Of a stretch of DNA of 64,000 nucleotides, positions 46,301 to 60,911 are shown in pieces. Position 1 is the first letter of the stretch, and each line of letters opens with the position of its first letter. The stretch spans positions 30,532,911-30,596,910 of the forward strand of contig NC_052046.1 in assembly GCF_015832195.1 (NCBI RefSeq), read 5' to 3'. A program made the position numbers and the translations under genes. This DNA is from Motacilla alba alba (Eukaryota > Chordata > Aves > Passeriformes > Motacillidae). Under the pieces are notes generated by a model. It was not told the DNA's origin. It ran no database searches and saw only the letters and a program-made list of their open reading frames with translations.

Positions 46301-49191
46301 TACTGTATAATCTTTCTGAGAAGTTTGGGCATTCAGCCTGTTTATTTAAAGGCAGCAAAACAGAGACTAGGGTAAAGGTTTCTCTGTTGAACAGCCTAAC
46401 ATGAAAATGCTAAAGTGATAAAATGCTAAAATGTATAGGTCTGGGAGCAAGTGTCTCTAAACATGTGGTAAAGTCAGCATTGCACCTCCACCAACTACTC
46501 TGTTTTTCTTACCATGTGCTGGCAAGGAGTGTGTGGCTCTTTCAGTATATCCTGTCTCGTGATCAAAAACAAATGCTTGCTGTGGCCTGTACATTGCGCA
46601 GAAGCCTTCCCAACCATTCCATAAATCCTTTACATTTTTTTCACATGCAGGTGTTTTACATTTTCCATTCTCTGTTATATCTGCATTGGATAAAGTTTTT
46701 TTACCTTAAAGTGATTCAGTTGAAAAATAAGCACTCATCCATTATACCATTATACCACATTTCTTTGTTTGAGAAGGAGTCTGAGAGGAACTCTTCTAAG
46801 TTTAGAGTACCTTTGCCTTAGAAATCTTAGGACTTTGTAAACCTCTTTGACATGAAGTACTCATTGGAGGCTCTGTAAGAGTTAAGAATCAATAATTGAT
46901 ATTGGATTCTATCTGCACTTTCCAGTCAAAAACCTCAGAGGTGGAGGGTAGTATTTTTTCTTGATTTTTCTGGGCTCAGAAGGAATGGTAATATTGATGT
47001 GATTCAGAAAAAGATGATTTAGTACCCTTCCAATTTGCTTCTCCCAAAGTACTTTCTTTGTTTTCATACCATAACAAGATGAGTGCTTTCTTTAGCCAGT
47101 GCTGCCAAGAAGAGGGTGTAACCTCCATGCAATCATTAGTTCATTAATTCAGCAGTCTAAACACAAAGTTTAGAAGGCAAAGTCATATCATTTGCAGTAA
47201 TTTGGCTTTATCCCAATATTCATGATAAGAAGCAGTTTTGTTATGCTAACCCAGAGTTTGGTCTGGCTTGTCAGCTATTGAAGATAGAGATTTTAAGGAG
47301 GAAGAGTACCATGCTAGATTGTCATTCAGAAAATGATACTGCAAAGGCGTTGACAATCTTTACATGGAATTTAGAGAAGCAAATAATTCAATAAATATGA
47401 ATGGAAAGGGGGCAATTATCACTTCATCATTGCTTTTCTTCCACTCTCTGAATTTCTTCTTCAAGGGGATGGGGGAGGTTTATATTCTTTTCCTTTGCTC
47501 TCACAGATTGTAACATTGGCTCAGCACGAGGAGGGGTGAACAGCTGCATGAAGGCAGGAATAAATAAAGGACTGAAGGAGGACAGGAAATTTTTTTAAAA
47601 CCAGTGCTGTCACTAGAGACATGTAAGATGAATTTGCACCTTCCACAGAGCTGAAGATTTGCTAACATACCAGAACTGTCACAGAGACATTCTGTATATG
47701 TGTATATATCATGTGCCCAGAAAACACAAAGCTGGCTGCAGCAAAAAATCCAACTGCTGAAAAGTTCCAGCATTTCTACATATTTTTCTTTTCACTTTAG
47801 ATGAAGGGTCTTTGCTGAATTCTAAATGCTTCACTCTGAATTTAGAGCTTTATAGATTTTTTTGGGACCTTTTTTTAATAGTATATGTATTTTAAGTTAT
47901 CATTTTATTACATTATATTTGTTAGTTATCATTTATTATATTAATAATGCTTTTTATTAGAAGTACTGTATATATTTTAGTAATAAATATATTAAAACTT
48001 TTTTCAGTAAATTAATTATAGAGGGTAGGAAGTTGTAGTCATTATTTAATTGTTCACTGTTTCATAACTGATAATAAAAAATATAATAAGACTGTATAAA
48101 ATTAAGGCATGAACAATTTAAAAAATATTTCAAAATTAAACCAGCTTGGAAATTATACAGTCTGATATGTTTAATGTGTTTTGCTTCACATTAACTCAAA
48201 AGTATCACTGTAATATTTCTCATCAAAATTAATGTTTCCTATTTTTTTTTCCTCAAGATACACACATATTCTACCTCTGCCATGTAGCAAGATTTGCCTG
48301 GGTAGGTGTGCTATGAACTTTTCTGTCTGCAATGGGCAAGAGTAAAGCTAGGGATGCAGCCTTGAGCACACCACCTCAGTTATGAGAGGCTTTTGAAGAG
48401 TAAGTAAAGAAACAATAGAATTTTTAAAAAGTAGAAGGAGAATAAAAAATCATGATACCAGCATGCTGGATTCAAACCCCTAGTGTTATTTAACTACTTA
48501 CAGTCTCTGTTGCTGGTTATTTGGTGTTTACCTGTTTTTCTGGACCTCAGCAAGCTGTGCATTTCTTTTGTTCATTTCACTAAATGGCTCCTGTGAATTG
48601 TATGGTCAAGATCTGATTCCCAGGGCTATTAGAGGGCCTGGTCCTTTCTGTATGGTAAGATGCTCACTGAACTCTACCCATTTTCTGATACTGCAGTCAT
48701 TTTGTTGTGGTAATCAATTTTACATAGGAGAGGTTAGATGCTTTTGGAAACAACCACAAAAACTTTTTATATTAACTAGAGAGAAGTATGTTCACACAAA
48801 GCATTCAGTGAAAAGGTTGTAACATTCAACCTCTAATAATTTCTCTTTTGGTTTTGAGGCAACAGTCCTTCTGCAAACATTAAAACATATAATGCAAATA
48901 AGGGATTGATCATTCAGAATTTCCTCTCTCTTTGTTTCCACCCCTCCTGTTGGAACTCTGTTGTTCCAGTTCTCTGATTATTTGGACCATTCCTGGAATT
49001 CTTGCTTTTAATTTAAAAATTCCAGAAATGTTGTTGTGCAGCTTGTCTGCATCTTTTTTTTATAATTGCAAATGAAATCACTTTGCTGGCAGAATTTAGA
49101 ATATAGAATAAGAGAATCTCTAACTGTCCTGACCAGCTCTGTATGTTCACATTCAGTGTTTCTGATTTGAAAAAAAAAGCATGTGCATAAG
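43371..49191. other. Intergenic, nothing recognised
   Basis: AT-rich unique-looking sequence. An open frame of 132 codons at 46423-46821 has no recognisable motif or splice context and is not annotated as a gene. Confidence 0.65.
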
Positions 49192-49865
49192 TGTCGGAAC
49201 CCAGGACTCTCCTCTGGGTGTCCTGGATGGCCAGAGCCGCTGGCAGGGGGCTCTGGGACCCTGGCATGCAGCCAAAGACACACGTGGGGTTTTGATCTTA
49301 GCCCGTGGAGCAAATTACTAACTCTGTATGAAGCATTACAAGCCACACACACACAAGTTTAGATAGTATAGTAGAAGTAGTCACGAAGTAAAGGGTAGGA
49401 TTTCTGAGTGCTGTACAGGGGGGTTTTAAGCCTTGTATGCAGGGGTCCAAGTTTTGTACATGGGGGTCAGGAGTTCTAAGATGGAGGGACTTGGGTGTGC
49501 CCTGTCCTCTTTCTTTCTCCTTCCTAGCCTCCATGTCTTTGGTGATGTTGGCACTCACAGATTGGTTTAGAGTAGAAAGTCACCATTCAATATAGATAGT
49601 AGGTATTGGAGAGAAAGCATAAACATGTAGTACGTAATATATGATATAAAAGATGGCACCAGCCCCCTGAGAGGGCAGAGTGGCTTTGTCTGAGCTGCTG
49701 AACGGGCCACAGCAGCTCAGGGAGAAGAATCTTGTAGATAACCAACAATAAACAACCTTGAGAACAGACAACAGAAGACTACTGAGTCTTTCTTCGAAGG
49801 CACGGGTTGGAGGAGGGACTTTTCCATCTTTCGGGGTCATCCCAATCCGGGGGTGAAACCCCACA
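49192..49865 (+). mobile_element. Endogenous retrovirus solo LTR, copy 2, with 6-bp target-site duplication
   Basis: A 674-base LTR bounded by TG (49192) and CA (49865) and flanked on both sides by CATAAG (49186-49191 and 49866-49871). Promoter TATAAAAG lies at 49645-49652 and polyadenylation signal AATAAA at 49747-49752. A 6-bp duplication is usual for alpha/beta-type (ERVK-like) elements; that class assignment is inference. No internal retroviral sequence remains, so this is a solo LTR left by recombination. Its U5 end (CATCCCAATCCGGGGGTGAA) differs from copies 1 and 3. Confidence 0.92.
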
Positions 49866-52800
49866 CATAAGCTGTGGCATTTTGTGAAGGTATCCTGAGA
49901 TCTATTTCAGTGTCAGACAGCAGAACAGTAATAATGTGCATATACTTAGAGCAGCATGATGCCAGACTTTTGAAAAGAGGTTATCAGAAATTGATGCTCT
50001 TTTAATTGGCAATATATATGACATTCCTCAATTAGAGATACATGGACACCTTCCTTTTACCTGTAACACTGATACTTTTACATGCCTTCATCCCACACTT
50101 CTTTCCAGTTCCAAATCTGTCACTCAGTTCCCACCATGACCTTTTTCCCCTTCTGCTATTGTCAGGAAAGGTTCTTTCTTTGGCACAACAGTCATGGCAA
50201 TGGCAAGTGTTGGTGTGGCAAACCACACTGGCTGTGACCAGTGCTCAGATTTCTGCATGAGAGACATTCATGCCTGGCAGGTTAGATGGTAGATGAGGCA
50301 AAATTTCATTTTGGTGTCTGTGACCCATTTTCTTCAAACTGCTGGTGAGTATCGTTATTTCATAACTGCTGGATAGATACGTGGATGGGAAAAAAATTGT
50401 GGGTTCCTCTACAGTACTGGATATATAGGCAACACTCTAACGAGAGTTAAAGCAAGGAAAGCTGATGGCTGCAGAAGTGGAAGGTGTCTCTCCTAGGAGA
50501 ACTTTTAGTTTGGCCCTATCTTCCCTGTGCAGTGGTTCATTGTCTCATTGAGCCGTGAGCTGCTGGGGTAGTGGGGAACCTCCCTGAATGGACCTTCACT
50601 GATGGTACCAAGGGATACAGCATGGCAACTGAGATATCAATAAACACAGCTGTTAGGCAAAAGTTAGTTTGTTTGCAGTTTTATGAGGGCAGTTGTGATG
50701 TTAAAATGAAGTTACCATTCCCCATGGTAAAGTCTTTAGCTCTTTCCTACTATGATCACATCACTTTGTTTTAGGGTTGACACAATGAATTTGGGAAGAG
50801 TATTGAGATAATTCTTGGGATACACTCCAAACTCCATTATTTCTGCTACATACCCACAGCAAGGAGTCATTAAGATATTTGAAGCAATCCCTGACTGCCA
50901 TTTTATGATACAATAAAATATGTTTATGCAAGTGAAGTGTCTTATTCTGTGAGAGAAGGAAAATAATGATTAAGTAGTGTAACAAAAGTGGCATACTGCC
51001 AGGGGTTTGGCTCACTTGCACTTTTTATAAATACAACTGTGTTAACTAAACTTTGATAACATTTTCAGTTTGAGACATAAAACCCACAAAAAGTAACTGT
51101 ATGCAGTAGTTCTGGTTTTGAGATGGAGTCCTGAATAGCTGAATTTGGTTCAAAAAGTTTTTTTGGGATATTGCCCCTAACATTCTTTTGATAAATTACT
51201 TCTTGTTTTAGAAGATTCTCTAGCAATGAGATTAACCCTGTAATAAACAGAATGTGATCAGAGGGAAGTAAAGAAATTGGGAATGGAGTAAATCATTATG
51301 GTAACTGTAACTTGGTGTGTATTACCATTGAAATAGAATTATTTAAGGGAAAGTTAGTTACCAAGGAAAAAGAAGATATTTATCAGGAGAAGCAGCTACT
51401 GAAGATGTAATGGAAGGGATAGTGCTCTTTCTTTGGAAGGTGTATTGTTCACTGTGCTCTACATTGATTTTTACACTTGACAGCATCTTCCTGGCCCAGA
51501 GAAGTAATTGTTAAATACTCTACATCCATATAACACCAAATTAATTGCATTGCTGCCTATATAATTTCTGGACAAGTCAGCACCCACTCTCTGTTTTATG
51601 ACAGCATTGGCCAGGGACTTGCAGAAAGATGGTGAGATGAGATCTGCAAGTCTTCCTAAGTCTAAATGCAGGCAAGATGATCGGGTTCCACACTTGAGAT
51701 TTCCATGTATTTTGAAATTAAATTGGACAGATTGTTGTAAAGGTTTGGGTTCTAATGTACTCCTGTTTGTATCCAACTTTAAGAAACTGCTCACAAATGT
51801 CTCTTTGTTTAATACAGGTAAAGTATCTCAGCCTTCACCTGCCCAATACTTGCGGGAAATCTTTGCTGAATATGTTTTAATGTAATTCATGCGATATAAG
51901 AGTATCCCAATTACATGTTGAGTGTCATCTTTACTTTGGAATACATTATCTCTGGTCTGACCAAGGTGAAGAACAGGAAAAAGGGGAATCAGCAAAATGT
52001 GTGTAATGTTACTCTGCACATGGTTTCCAAAATTTTGCTTAAGTAGAAGGCCAGCGCTGGTGTCCTTTCTTGACAGCCCTGAAATTATTTTCTTGCCTTT
52101 CCCAATTCATGCCAAAATCATTCTGTGTTTTAGTACTTTCACTTTTCCTTGTTGCTCTTTTTTCTGCATTTTGGAATGTCTTGATTTATGGAAGAACACC
52201 CTACCAAGGCTCAGGGTAGTTATAAACTACCTTGAGATGAGTAGTTGTTGCTGATGTGTACTCTCTATGCTGAGCTTCATCTTTGTCTGTCAACCACAGC
52301 AGGAAAAACCTTTCCTGTGAAGTATCTGTTTATAACCTCCAAGGTGCTATCAGCTTAAGCAGAGTATGGAACAGTAGTCAACTGAAAGGGAAAGAGAACA
52401 CTTCGTTCTCTTACAGAGAGGAACACTTCAGAGTTCACATTTTATTGGCACATACATTATTTTGTGCACATGGTGAGGGAAGAAGTAATGCAACAAGGGA
52501 CCAAGGGAATATTTAATGAGTCAACATATTGAGGAGGTGCTTGGGAAGGGTAATCAAAACCAGGAGGGTTTGTTACTTCAGAAAAGGAAACGCTACAAAG
52601 AATAGGCTGTTCATCCTGGACATCCCTTGAAATGTGCATGAAATGGGTGTGGGTTTGGTAGTAAAAGCTCAGTTTACTTGACAATCTTCCAATAGCTTCC
52701 CATGAGTTCCCAGAACAAAAGTTATTTAGAACTTCCCTTTTGTAAATGAGCCCCTGATAATCCTGGTATAGTTATGTTGGACATCTGCTTGGGCTTTGAG

Positions 52801-55800
52801 GTTTATCTCTCCTGAAGTTATGGGACATGGATCTTGTAGGGTTCAGTTTTAAATTCTGGCTAAAATTGCAGCTGGGATCATACAGCCTTCATTCTGGTCA
52901 GAAGTGATCCCAGGGAAGAAAATTAAGACCCATTCATAATGCAAGGGACAGGAACTGAAAATGTGTCCTTGTCCTATGATCTGTGATGTGTGCAGTGGTC
53001 CCTCCAGAACAGGTGGACTGATGTGAGGAGAAGGGTGGTGCACTGTGGCCCCAAGTGAGATTCAGTGATATTTAAGATTACTCTGAGACAGTATGATACC
53101 AGTGCAGTAAAGCAACTACAGTGAGCCAAAGAGTTCCTTCAATATGTGTATGAAACCCATTTGGGACCACTGTGAGATAAGAGTCTTCAGGACTAAAGTT
53201 AACCAAAAACACAGCAAGAGTTTTTCTCTCCAAGTTACTGAGCCTATTATAAATTTGCCAGAAGTCACTAGCTAAGACTTTAACAAATAATTCTGGCATG
53301 TGAGGTCCAGTCACCACAGCAGATCATCCCAAAGGTTAGCCAGGCAATGGGAAGGGAAGAATCCTGAGGCCCCTCTTCTTTTGAGTGGCTAGCACTACAA
53401 AACCATGCTCTTTCGCAATGTCAGCATTGAGCTTCTCATGTCCTGAAGCTTTGAATACTTTGCCAGGATGTTATTGCTTTTTCCATGGTGTTTGTTTTGG
53501 TTTATCTGCCTGCTAGGCTCCCCTCTTCCCTTACCTCACAGCTAGATTTGCTGGTTTCTGAAGAATGAAGAATGTGGCCAGCAGCCCATTTCTGTATTTT
53601 ATCAATGTCATTCTCTCTGTTGCCAGAACAAACTAATAACATATGTTGCATGCACCCAAACTTTCTCAGGAAGAACCTGTCTTAGTTTTCAGTCATTTCT
53701 CACTTATGGGTTGGGATTTTTTGGCACAGAGAGTGTGTTTTTATCACCCCTGTACCAGACATGGAAGAGTGGAGTGCCAGTTTTTGTGACACGTCCCTCT
53801 GTCCCTCATAGAGATTTGATAATTTCATGGTTTAGATTGACCATAATGGCACAAGTTCCTCGTGACTTTGTAAGAAAACTAGCACTCCTGCAGTTTGGCT
53901 TCAATGATTCAGAAATTATCCCCTGAATTAACTAGTGGTGTAGCCACTGGCTGCCTTCTAGGCCCTGTGCCTTCCTCCCATTTCTCCTCACCTTGCCATC
54001 AGCTCAGAGTCTTCTTCTCACTGATGTTCATGTCACTACTGCCATCTTCCTCAGAAGTGCATCCTGACTGTGCTCTCCTAAGACTTTTCCCGTACCATCT
54101 TAAAAAACACTGCAGCACATTTAGGAGTTGGTGGCATGGGTCAGTCCCATGCAACTCTATCAAAAGAAAGATCAGAAATACTTCCCAGTTCTATTATTGT
54201 TACTGAGCTGTTCTCAAAGGCATCTACTGTACCATTAGTCCTGAAAGAAAATCCTGCTTTTGTAGCTCCAGCTTTTCCAACACAGACAAATGCACAGAAG
54301 TGTTGTATTGGGTTTCTTCTTTGTTTGGTTTTTGTGGTTTTGTTTTGGGTCATTTCATTTGTTTATTTGTTTGTTTAATATAAAGAGATATCTAAAGGCT
54401 CACCCACATCCTTTATTCTATTGTGGTCTTTTCTGCACCAAAGACAGGGTCTAGTAGCTAGCAGCATTATTATTTTATACACATTAATTTTAAGTGAAAA
54501 ATGTTTTCCTGTCCTATTGTGAGCAGGAATATCATTTTTCTGTATCTTATGTCACAGTCTTTGTAGAAACCTGCTTTGTACAAGAGCTCAGAGTACATTC
54601 CCTCCTCAGGTCCATCTATGCAAAAGATTTATGAATTATATTTTGTAATTTATTTATTTTGAGCCTCTTCCATGATACATGTTTTCTTGAGACACGCCAC
54701 ATGTCACCTAGTGTAGAGACTTGCCAAAAATATTGGAACTCTTTACCCGCCAATCACATGGGCTTTAGGAGAGATTTTTTGGTTTTTAATTGTCTCATTG
54801 GATCAGAGAGTTTGGAGATCAGATGAGATCAGATTTAGGATTTATCAGAGCAAGCCTAGCAAGTAGAAATGAAGAACTGCAATGGGACTGCAAGCTGCAC
54901 CAGGGCAAGAATTCCAAACAGGTACTGTGCTCTGAGATGCCAGAAGAACATACTAAGGGGTTAAACTGGAGACCTACTTTATTCCACTTATAAATCAGGC
55001 TCAAACCCTAGCACATTTCCGCCAAAGGCCTGCCAGAAAGAGGCCCTGAAAAACAGGCTGTCTAGGGAATGTAGGGATATACAGAGCTCTGGCAAACTGA
55101 TCACAAGTTGACATGTAGCCATATTCTGCAGTGAAGCACAGGTTTGTTGGACCAATAAAGAAGAGAGTGTTTTGTGAACTTTTTCAAGAAGTCTATCTTT
55201 CAAAATATGATACCTGAAATCTGGGGATAAAGATGATGCAAAAGCTTTATATCTGTTGGAGTCCTGGGTATTTAAGTCTCTGTCAGCATGGGAATTCCCA
55301 CTGGTAATCTCAAGGTCTGACTGGTTTAGTGAAGATTTTAATGGGGAAAAAAAAGTGTGTGGGAATAACACACTAATTTCTCAGTAATTTTTGAAAATCT
55401 GACACATCTCAAAATGTGGTAAACAGTTTTATAACCTTAGAGGGCAGATTTAAAACAATACTTTGGAATGTGAACTGTATATACTTTTTTGGTTTTTTTT
55501 GATGATGATGAGCCAGTGGAGCTTGCTGTAGATGTGCAATAATAGAGCTCTGTTCAAAGCTAACTCCCAGTACATAAAAACTGAGCATATGATGACCCTA
55601 CAGAAGCGAAGCAGTCAGTACAGAGGACCCAGTGCCCAAAGCATGTGCATTTCCAGGGAGTTAACTTTGGATTACCTGTGATGCCCTGGACCTCTCTCTT
55701 CTGTGTCCTGGGCCAAATGCCCATCAGTGGCTGGAATGCACAATGTGCCCCAGGAGAGAGGCTTCAAAATTCCTGACAAAGACTGAGCATGGCCCACTGT

Positions 55801-58800
55801 TCTGGATGGCTGGACTGGCTGGCACCAGCTTAGTGCAGATGAAGAGGTTATTTCCAGCAGGAACAGCCATGGCTTTGTCTTCTGTTATCCTCCTGTCCTA
55901 ACAGAAAGCAAGCTGGATGTGCTAAGGTTCTGCTTATTTCCCTTTCAGCTCCCTCTGCAGCTCTAGGGCTGAAGTTAGCTTTGTGAAGCATTTCCTGTAC
56001 TTGGCTGTTGCAATCTTAGGCTTGCATACAATCCAAGAGCCCTCCTTGCAACAAAAGCAGATGAAATAAGAGGAGACACATGAGTCCTTGATCCAAGTCC
56101 ATTGGTCCAATTCCATGGATGAGAAAAATTTTACAATATCCCAATACGTCAATTTTTCAAAGTTTTACTTGATATTCCTCCTAGAGAGCTGATAAATCTC
56201 AGTATGACAAGCACTCGGGGAACAAGTACTACATTCCTGGTTAATTTTGGTGAAACTCGCAGAAGAATAATGGGCATCTAAAAGCTTGTAAAACATATAA
56301 TAAAAAGAGCCAACAATTTAAAAAAACATTCATCATATTAAGCAATATCAATCTACTAACCACTTCCTTGCAGTCTGACAGGATGCAAGCCTGAAAATGT
56401 TGGCATATTTGGAGAAAAGCTGATACAAGTTGTTTTTAAGTGCAGTAATAATCAGAAAAACATTAAACTTCACAAGAGAAGAGGTTAAATGGTGTCTGGA
56501 ACAACGTTTCATGGATACACTCATCCTTTTTTTATTAAATCTGAAACAATTTTCTTTCAAAACTTCATTCCAAAGTGCATTGTTCCAATCAGATTTTTTT
56601 TCCTGTTAAGCAGACTGATGAAAATGTGATGTTTCTTTGCCATACAGCCTCAGTTGTAAGATTTAGTTTATCAGTCCTATTGACTGCCTGCCAAAACTTC
56701 AAAGCCAACTGATAGTATCACCAGCTATTAAAAAAAAACAAACCAAAAACCTTACAAAAATGCAGCCTCCTTAATTGTCATCTTCTGCTGATATTCTGGT
56801 TAGTGGTTTTCATGTCAGCTGTGCATACTTCTGTGATGCTTTCCATACTGTTCTGTGGATCTTTCACATTTCCTAGAAATGCTTTCCTGACCCTTCTGGG
56901 GAGGAGGTGCTTTTCCTATGTATCCTACCTTCAAACAGGACTGCAGGTCTTGCTGGCTTCTTTGGACACCCTCAGCTCTTTGGAGGGAGACTTCAGTGCC
57001 TTGACTCTGCTTATGGATTCATTGTTATTCTATTTTACTCACACCACTTAGGGACTACTCTGTTGTACTCCACAAGCAGAAGTACCCAAAGAAATAGCTT
57101 TGTTTTGCTCCAGTGGCTGAGGGCTGTTGCTCCTACCCAGCATTTGCTCTTCATATTCAAACCATCCCAGTAGTACACACATCTACAGAGGCAGTCAGCA
57201 AGGCCCTGGTAAACAGCTCACAGCTGGTACATCAAACGAGAACAGAATTTACAAATGTTTGCATGGTTTCATTGTCTGCAAGACAGAGGATTATCAGTGG
57301 CCTGTCAGTCTGAAACACCAAGGAACATATTTTAATTAAAGCATGGGTTAAAAAAACCCTCCAGTTATAGATCATGCATCATTACCAATAATGGTAGTAT
57401 TTCAAGCATGCTTCCCTGCATACAACTTTTAAAATAGATGTATAACTTGTAGTAAAAGCACTTTATTTGCTCATACGTGACCACTGCACAATGACACCTC
57501 ACTCAAAACCATTAACCCGAATTTTCAATTTCATTCTTTTTGATGGCATTGCAATGCTTGTTCAAATGTGACCCTTTTAAATTTGAAATCTTCTCCGCTT
57601 TGCCTTTCTGTATTGCACTGTACTGGCCAATTAAGACAGTCTTGTCAACACAAATACAAACCTATGTTCAGTTGATGCTGTGACAACTTTTAAATTTTAT
57701 ATCCACTCACAGTTCTGTACTAGGAGTGTACAAAATCTCTTGAGGGCAGAAACTGTGGAACAGAGTCTGGTTCTGGGTTTGGTTTCTGTTTGTTTGGGTT
57801 GCTTGTTTGTTTGCTCTGTGGTTTTGTTGACTTACTTAGGTTTGTTGGGCTTTTTTTTTTCTTATTAGGGAAAGAAACGTCATTTTTCATTTTTTCAAGT
57901 TTAATTCTAGTTCCTTGTTAACAAGTATCATGTGTGTTGAGTTTGATATGGCAGATACTCCATAAAGAATGACACAAAGTATTCATCCTGAGTCCATTGG
58001 AAAGCTAAGAATTGCTTATACGTGTCCAGAGGACAGATAAGGTCCTCAGCTGCTCATGCTTTGTTCATCTGTATAGATCTTATTTGCAGCTAAACTAACT
58101 GTGCATGGTCACCTCTAGCTCACACTTCCTACTTCAGATGGCTGTGAAACATCCTGAAATATCCACTTATTTGTACCTTCAGAGCAATGGTAGAAGTTTG
58201 CAGCTTCAACATCTTCAATGGAATCCTGCCACAGATGCTCTCAGGCATGACAACACTTTTGGCTCTGATACATTATTGTTAAAGAAGGACAATAAATGAT
58301 GCAGAGAAAATGACACTTTGTGAAATGAGCAGACCAAGTTTTTAAAAACAGGGAGGAGGGGGATTTCACTGTACACATGGATTCCTCATGACTAGAAGTT
58401 CTGATCTTTTAAATACAGAAGAAATCAAGCACTTCCCCAAAACCTGAAGAAGAAACATGATCAGATCTATTAAAAAAAAAGTTTCAGGAGCAGTGATCAC
58501 CCTTGACTGAATGCTGGAATTACCATATAAGCCATCACTCATCCTCAAATTAGAATGAACAAACTGCTAAGAATATGATTGAGGGGATCATCTTTCAGCA
58601 TAAAAATTATTTCACATTGCTTAAACATGTGATTTTCCTATTTCATGGCATTCAATAGATATGATTTATGATGACATTACAATATTTTTTATGAAAGCAA
58701 TACTATTAATATCTTGAAAAACTTTAGGAAAAGGTCACTAATATTTTGCTACTTGAAATATATAAAATTTCCTGGCCAGCTGCCACATGAAGTGTTGTTT

Positions 58801-59582
58801 ACCTTACTGCACTTAATAGACAGTAGATCCCATGCTGTCAGATGTGACCTTTCTCTATTCAAAATTTAGGGGACACCAATAGTACTTGGAACAGCTGGTG
58901 AGCATGGCACAGACCCCACCATCTGAAACAAGATAGTAAAGTTTGTAAGATGCTTTGGTGCTCTTCAAAGCAACAGAACTGACTTCTATAATAACAGGTG
59001 ATTTGTTTCAATCTTCAGATATGTATTAAAAGCTTCTTCTGACTTAAATATAAGCCTTCTGTTTCTGTTCAAGGTCAGGATTTGATCTGTGCTATGGCCT
59101 GAATAAAAAGCTCTGCCTCACTTGCCCTGGTCAGAGTGACTAGGACCGCCTCCATATTCAGCTCCAGGAGCATGTCATTTAGATGTCTTAACTTTGCAAA
59201 GTTCAGCAGAAGGGATAAACTGTAATATTTGCACCAGAAGCTCCTCACGTGTTTTGTAATGCATGCAAATATTTTCCCACTTCTAACATTCCCTGGTATA
59301 TATGTTTCCACCAGGAGGGAAATGTCCAGTTGTGGCCTTCACACATCAGTCACTTAGTGAGATTTTAAATTATTTAAGAGGAAAAGGTAGTTAAACAACA
59401 CTTTTTAAAACATTTGTTCCAAGTCATAACTATTGTAGGTTTATTATGTGTTAATGGAGGAAAGGAGCAGGTTTGAATTCTCTGCTGAAAACATGAGAAA
59501 ATAACGTGTGTTTTACGGACATGAACTGTAAACTTTGAAACATGTCCCACACGGTTAATAAGGGCAACCTTCCCATGGGTTG

Positions 59583-59608
59583 AGAACTTCTCAGAACTGA
59601 GAAGTTCT
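59583..59608. repeat. 26-bp near-perfect inverted repeat
   Basis: Twelve-base arms (AGAACTTCTCAG and its exact complement) are separated by AA. The centre contains TTCTCAGAA, which fits the TTCNNNGAA STAT-site pattern. About 2.35 kb upstream of the LVRN start codon. Confidence 0.75.
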
Positions 59609-60897
59609 GCCTCTTTTCACAGATGTGGAATGAAATACCTCAGTTTTAACTTTGCCTGTGCATTGTTTTGAGGAGTCAGGTGGATGAGAATGGCTCTACT
59701 GAACAGTGTTGAGAATGAAAAAAAAAATTTTGAAAACAGGACATGGAAATCCTCCTAAATTTTCTCAAATATCTGTGCTCTTCTTCCCATCATGTCCTTC
59801 TCTGCAGTGCTGTCTTGTCCATTCTGATCTTTCTGGGAGCACATTCTTCTTACCTAGTTCTTCCTAGTGTGTCAGTGTTTTATGGGATGGACCAGCTCTT
59901 TGGACTGGCACAACAAACTGTTTCCCAAGCTTACAATGTCAACAAGAAGGAAAAGATACTTTCCTAAATACTTGAATACATTTTCTGTGAAATGTTTAAG
60001 TCACATGCAGCAGGTCATACTTGTTGGAGGGCAGTTCAGGGCTGCAGGTCCAGCAACCTCCAGGGAGCTGGCTGGAGGTTATTGTAAAGTCTTAATAGGA
60101 GAGCAATATGATGGATGTTGCAAAATATGCTAGGAGAAAAGGGAGAGGCTGCTGATGTGCAAGATGAAGAGTAAAGTTACGTGAGCCATGTGCAAGGATG
60201 ATGGGTTAAGTAGAAAGAGTGCAAAGGCCTGAACCAGGGAAACAGAAAAAGTCCCAGGGTGTGGGTGGTGAGGACTGGGGTAAATCAAAACCGAGTAAGA
60301 AAAGAAGCATGGAAACAGAAACATGTAAGTCAAGCTATGTGAAAAAAGAAAAGGAAGATGGGTGAGCCAGCACCAGAAGAAAACGTGTTGTGAACCTAAT
60401 GGACAACAGCAAAAAAGGGATTGGGACAGGCAGCAGATGAAGCAAGAAGAGTGGGATGCAACCAGTGGAAGAGCCTGTCCGAGGGTATTCCCCCATCCCT
60501 CAAGTGACAGGAAAACAGATTACAGTCTTCTTCTGGAACATGAAATTTTCACAGTGCAGGGCTCAGAGCTGTTCCCTAGACCTGCAGCAGCTAGCCCTGC
60601 TGTACCCAGCATGAGGAAAGCAATAACTGTATTCTGTATAGGACAACAGGAAAAGTTATTTCTCTTAATTAACAACTAAATTAACAGGAGATACAATATT
60701 TAGAGTGAGGTTATTGAGGTGAAATTTGCCTGAACTCTGGTGACCAAACAGACTGTAATGCCTAATCCAATGCCTCGATTTTGCAGACAGAGATGTTTCT
60801 GGAATGTGGCTCTTGTGCAGACTACAAGCCCCAGGAAATCATCTTGGGTCCAAGACAATGCGGCTGGCGTGTGTTGGTTGAGATTAAATTAAAAGGG

Positions 60898-60911
60898 AAA
60901 AAAAAAAAAAA
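60898..60911 (+). repeat. A14 homopolymer with purine-rich flank
   Basis: A14 followed by AGAGAG, A8 and GGAGGGGG. No gene or retrocopy is recognised upstream of it. Confidence 0.7.

Noticed and set aside
46423..46821. 132-codon plus-strand frame in the intergenic region
   Set aside because: Low-information peptide with no recognisable motif and no promoter or splice context. Frames of this length arise by chance in 64 kb read six ways.
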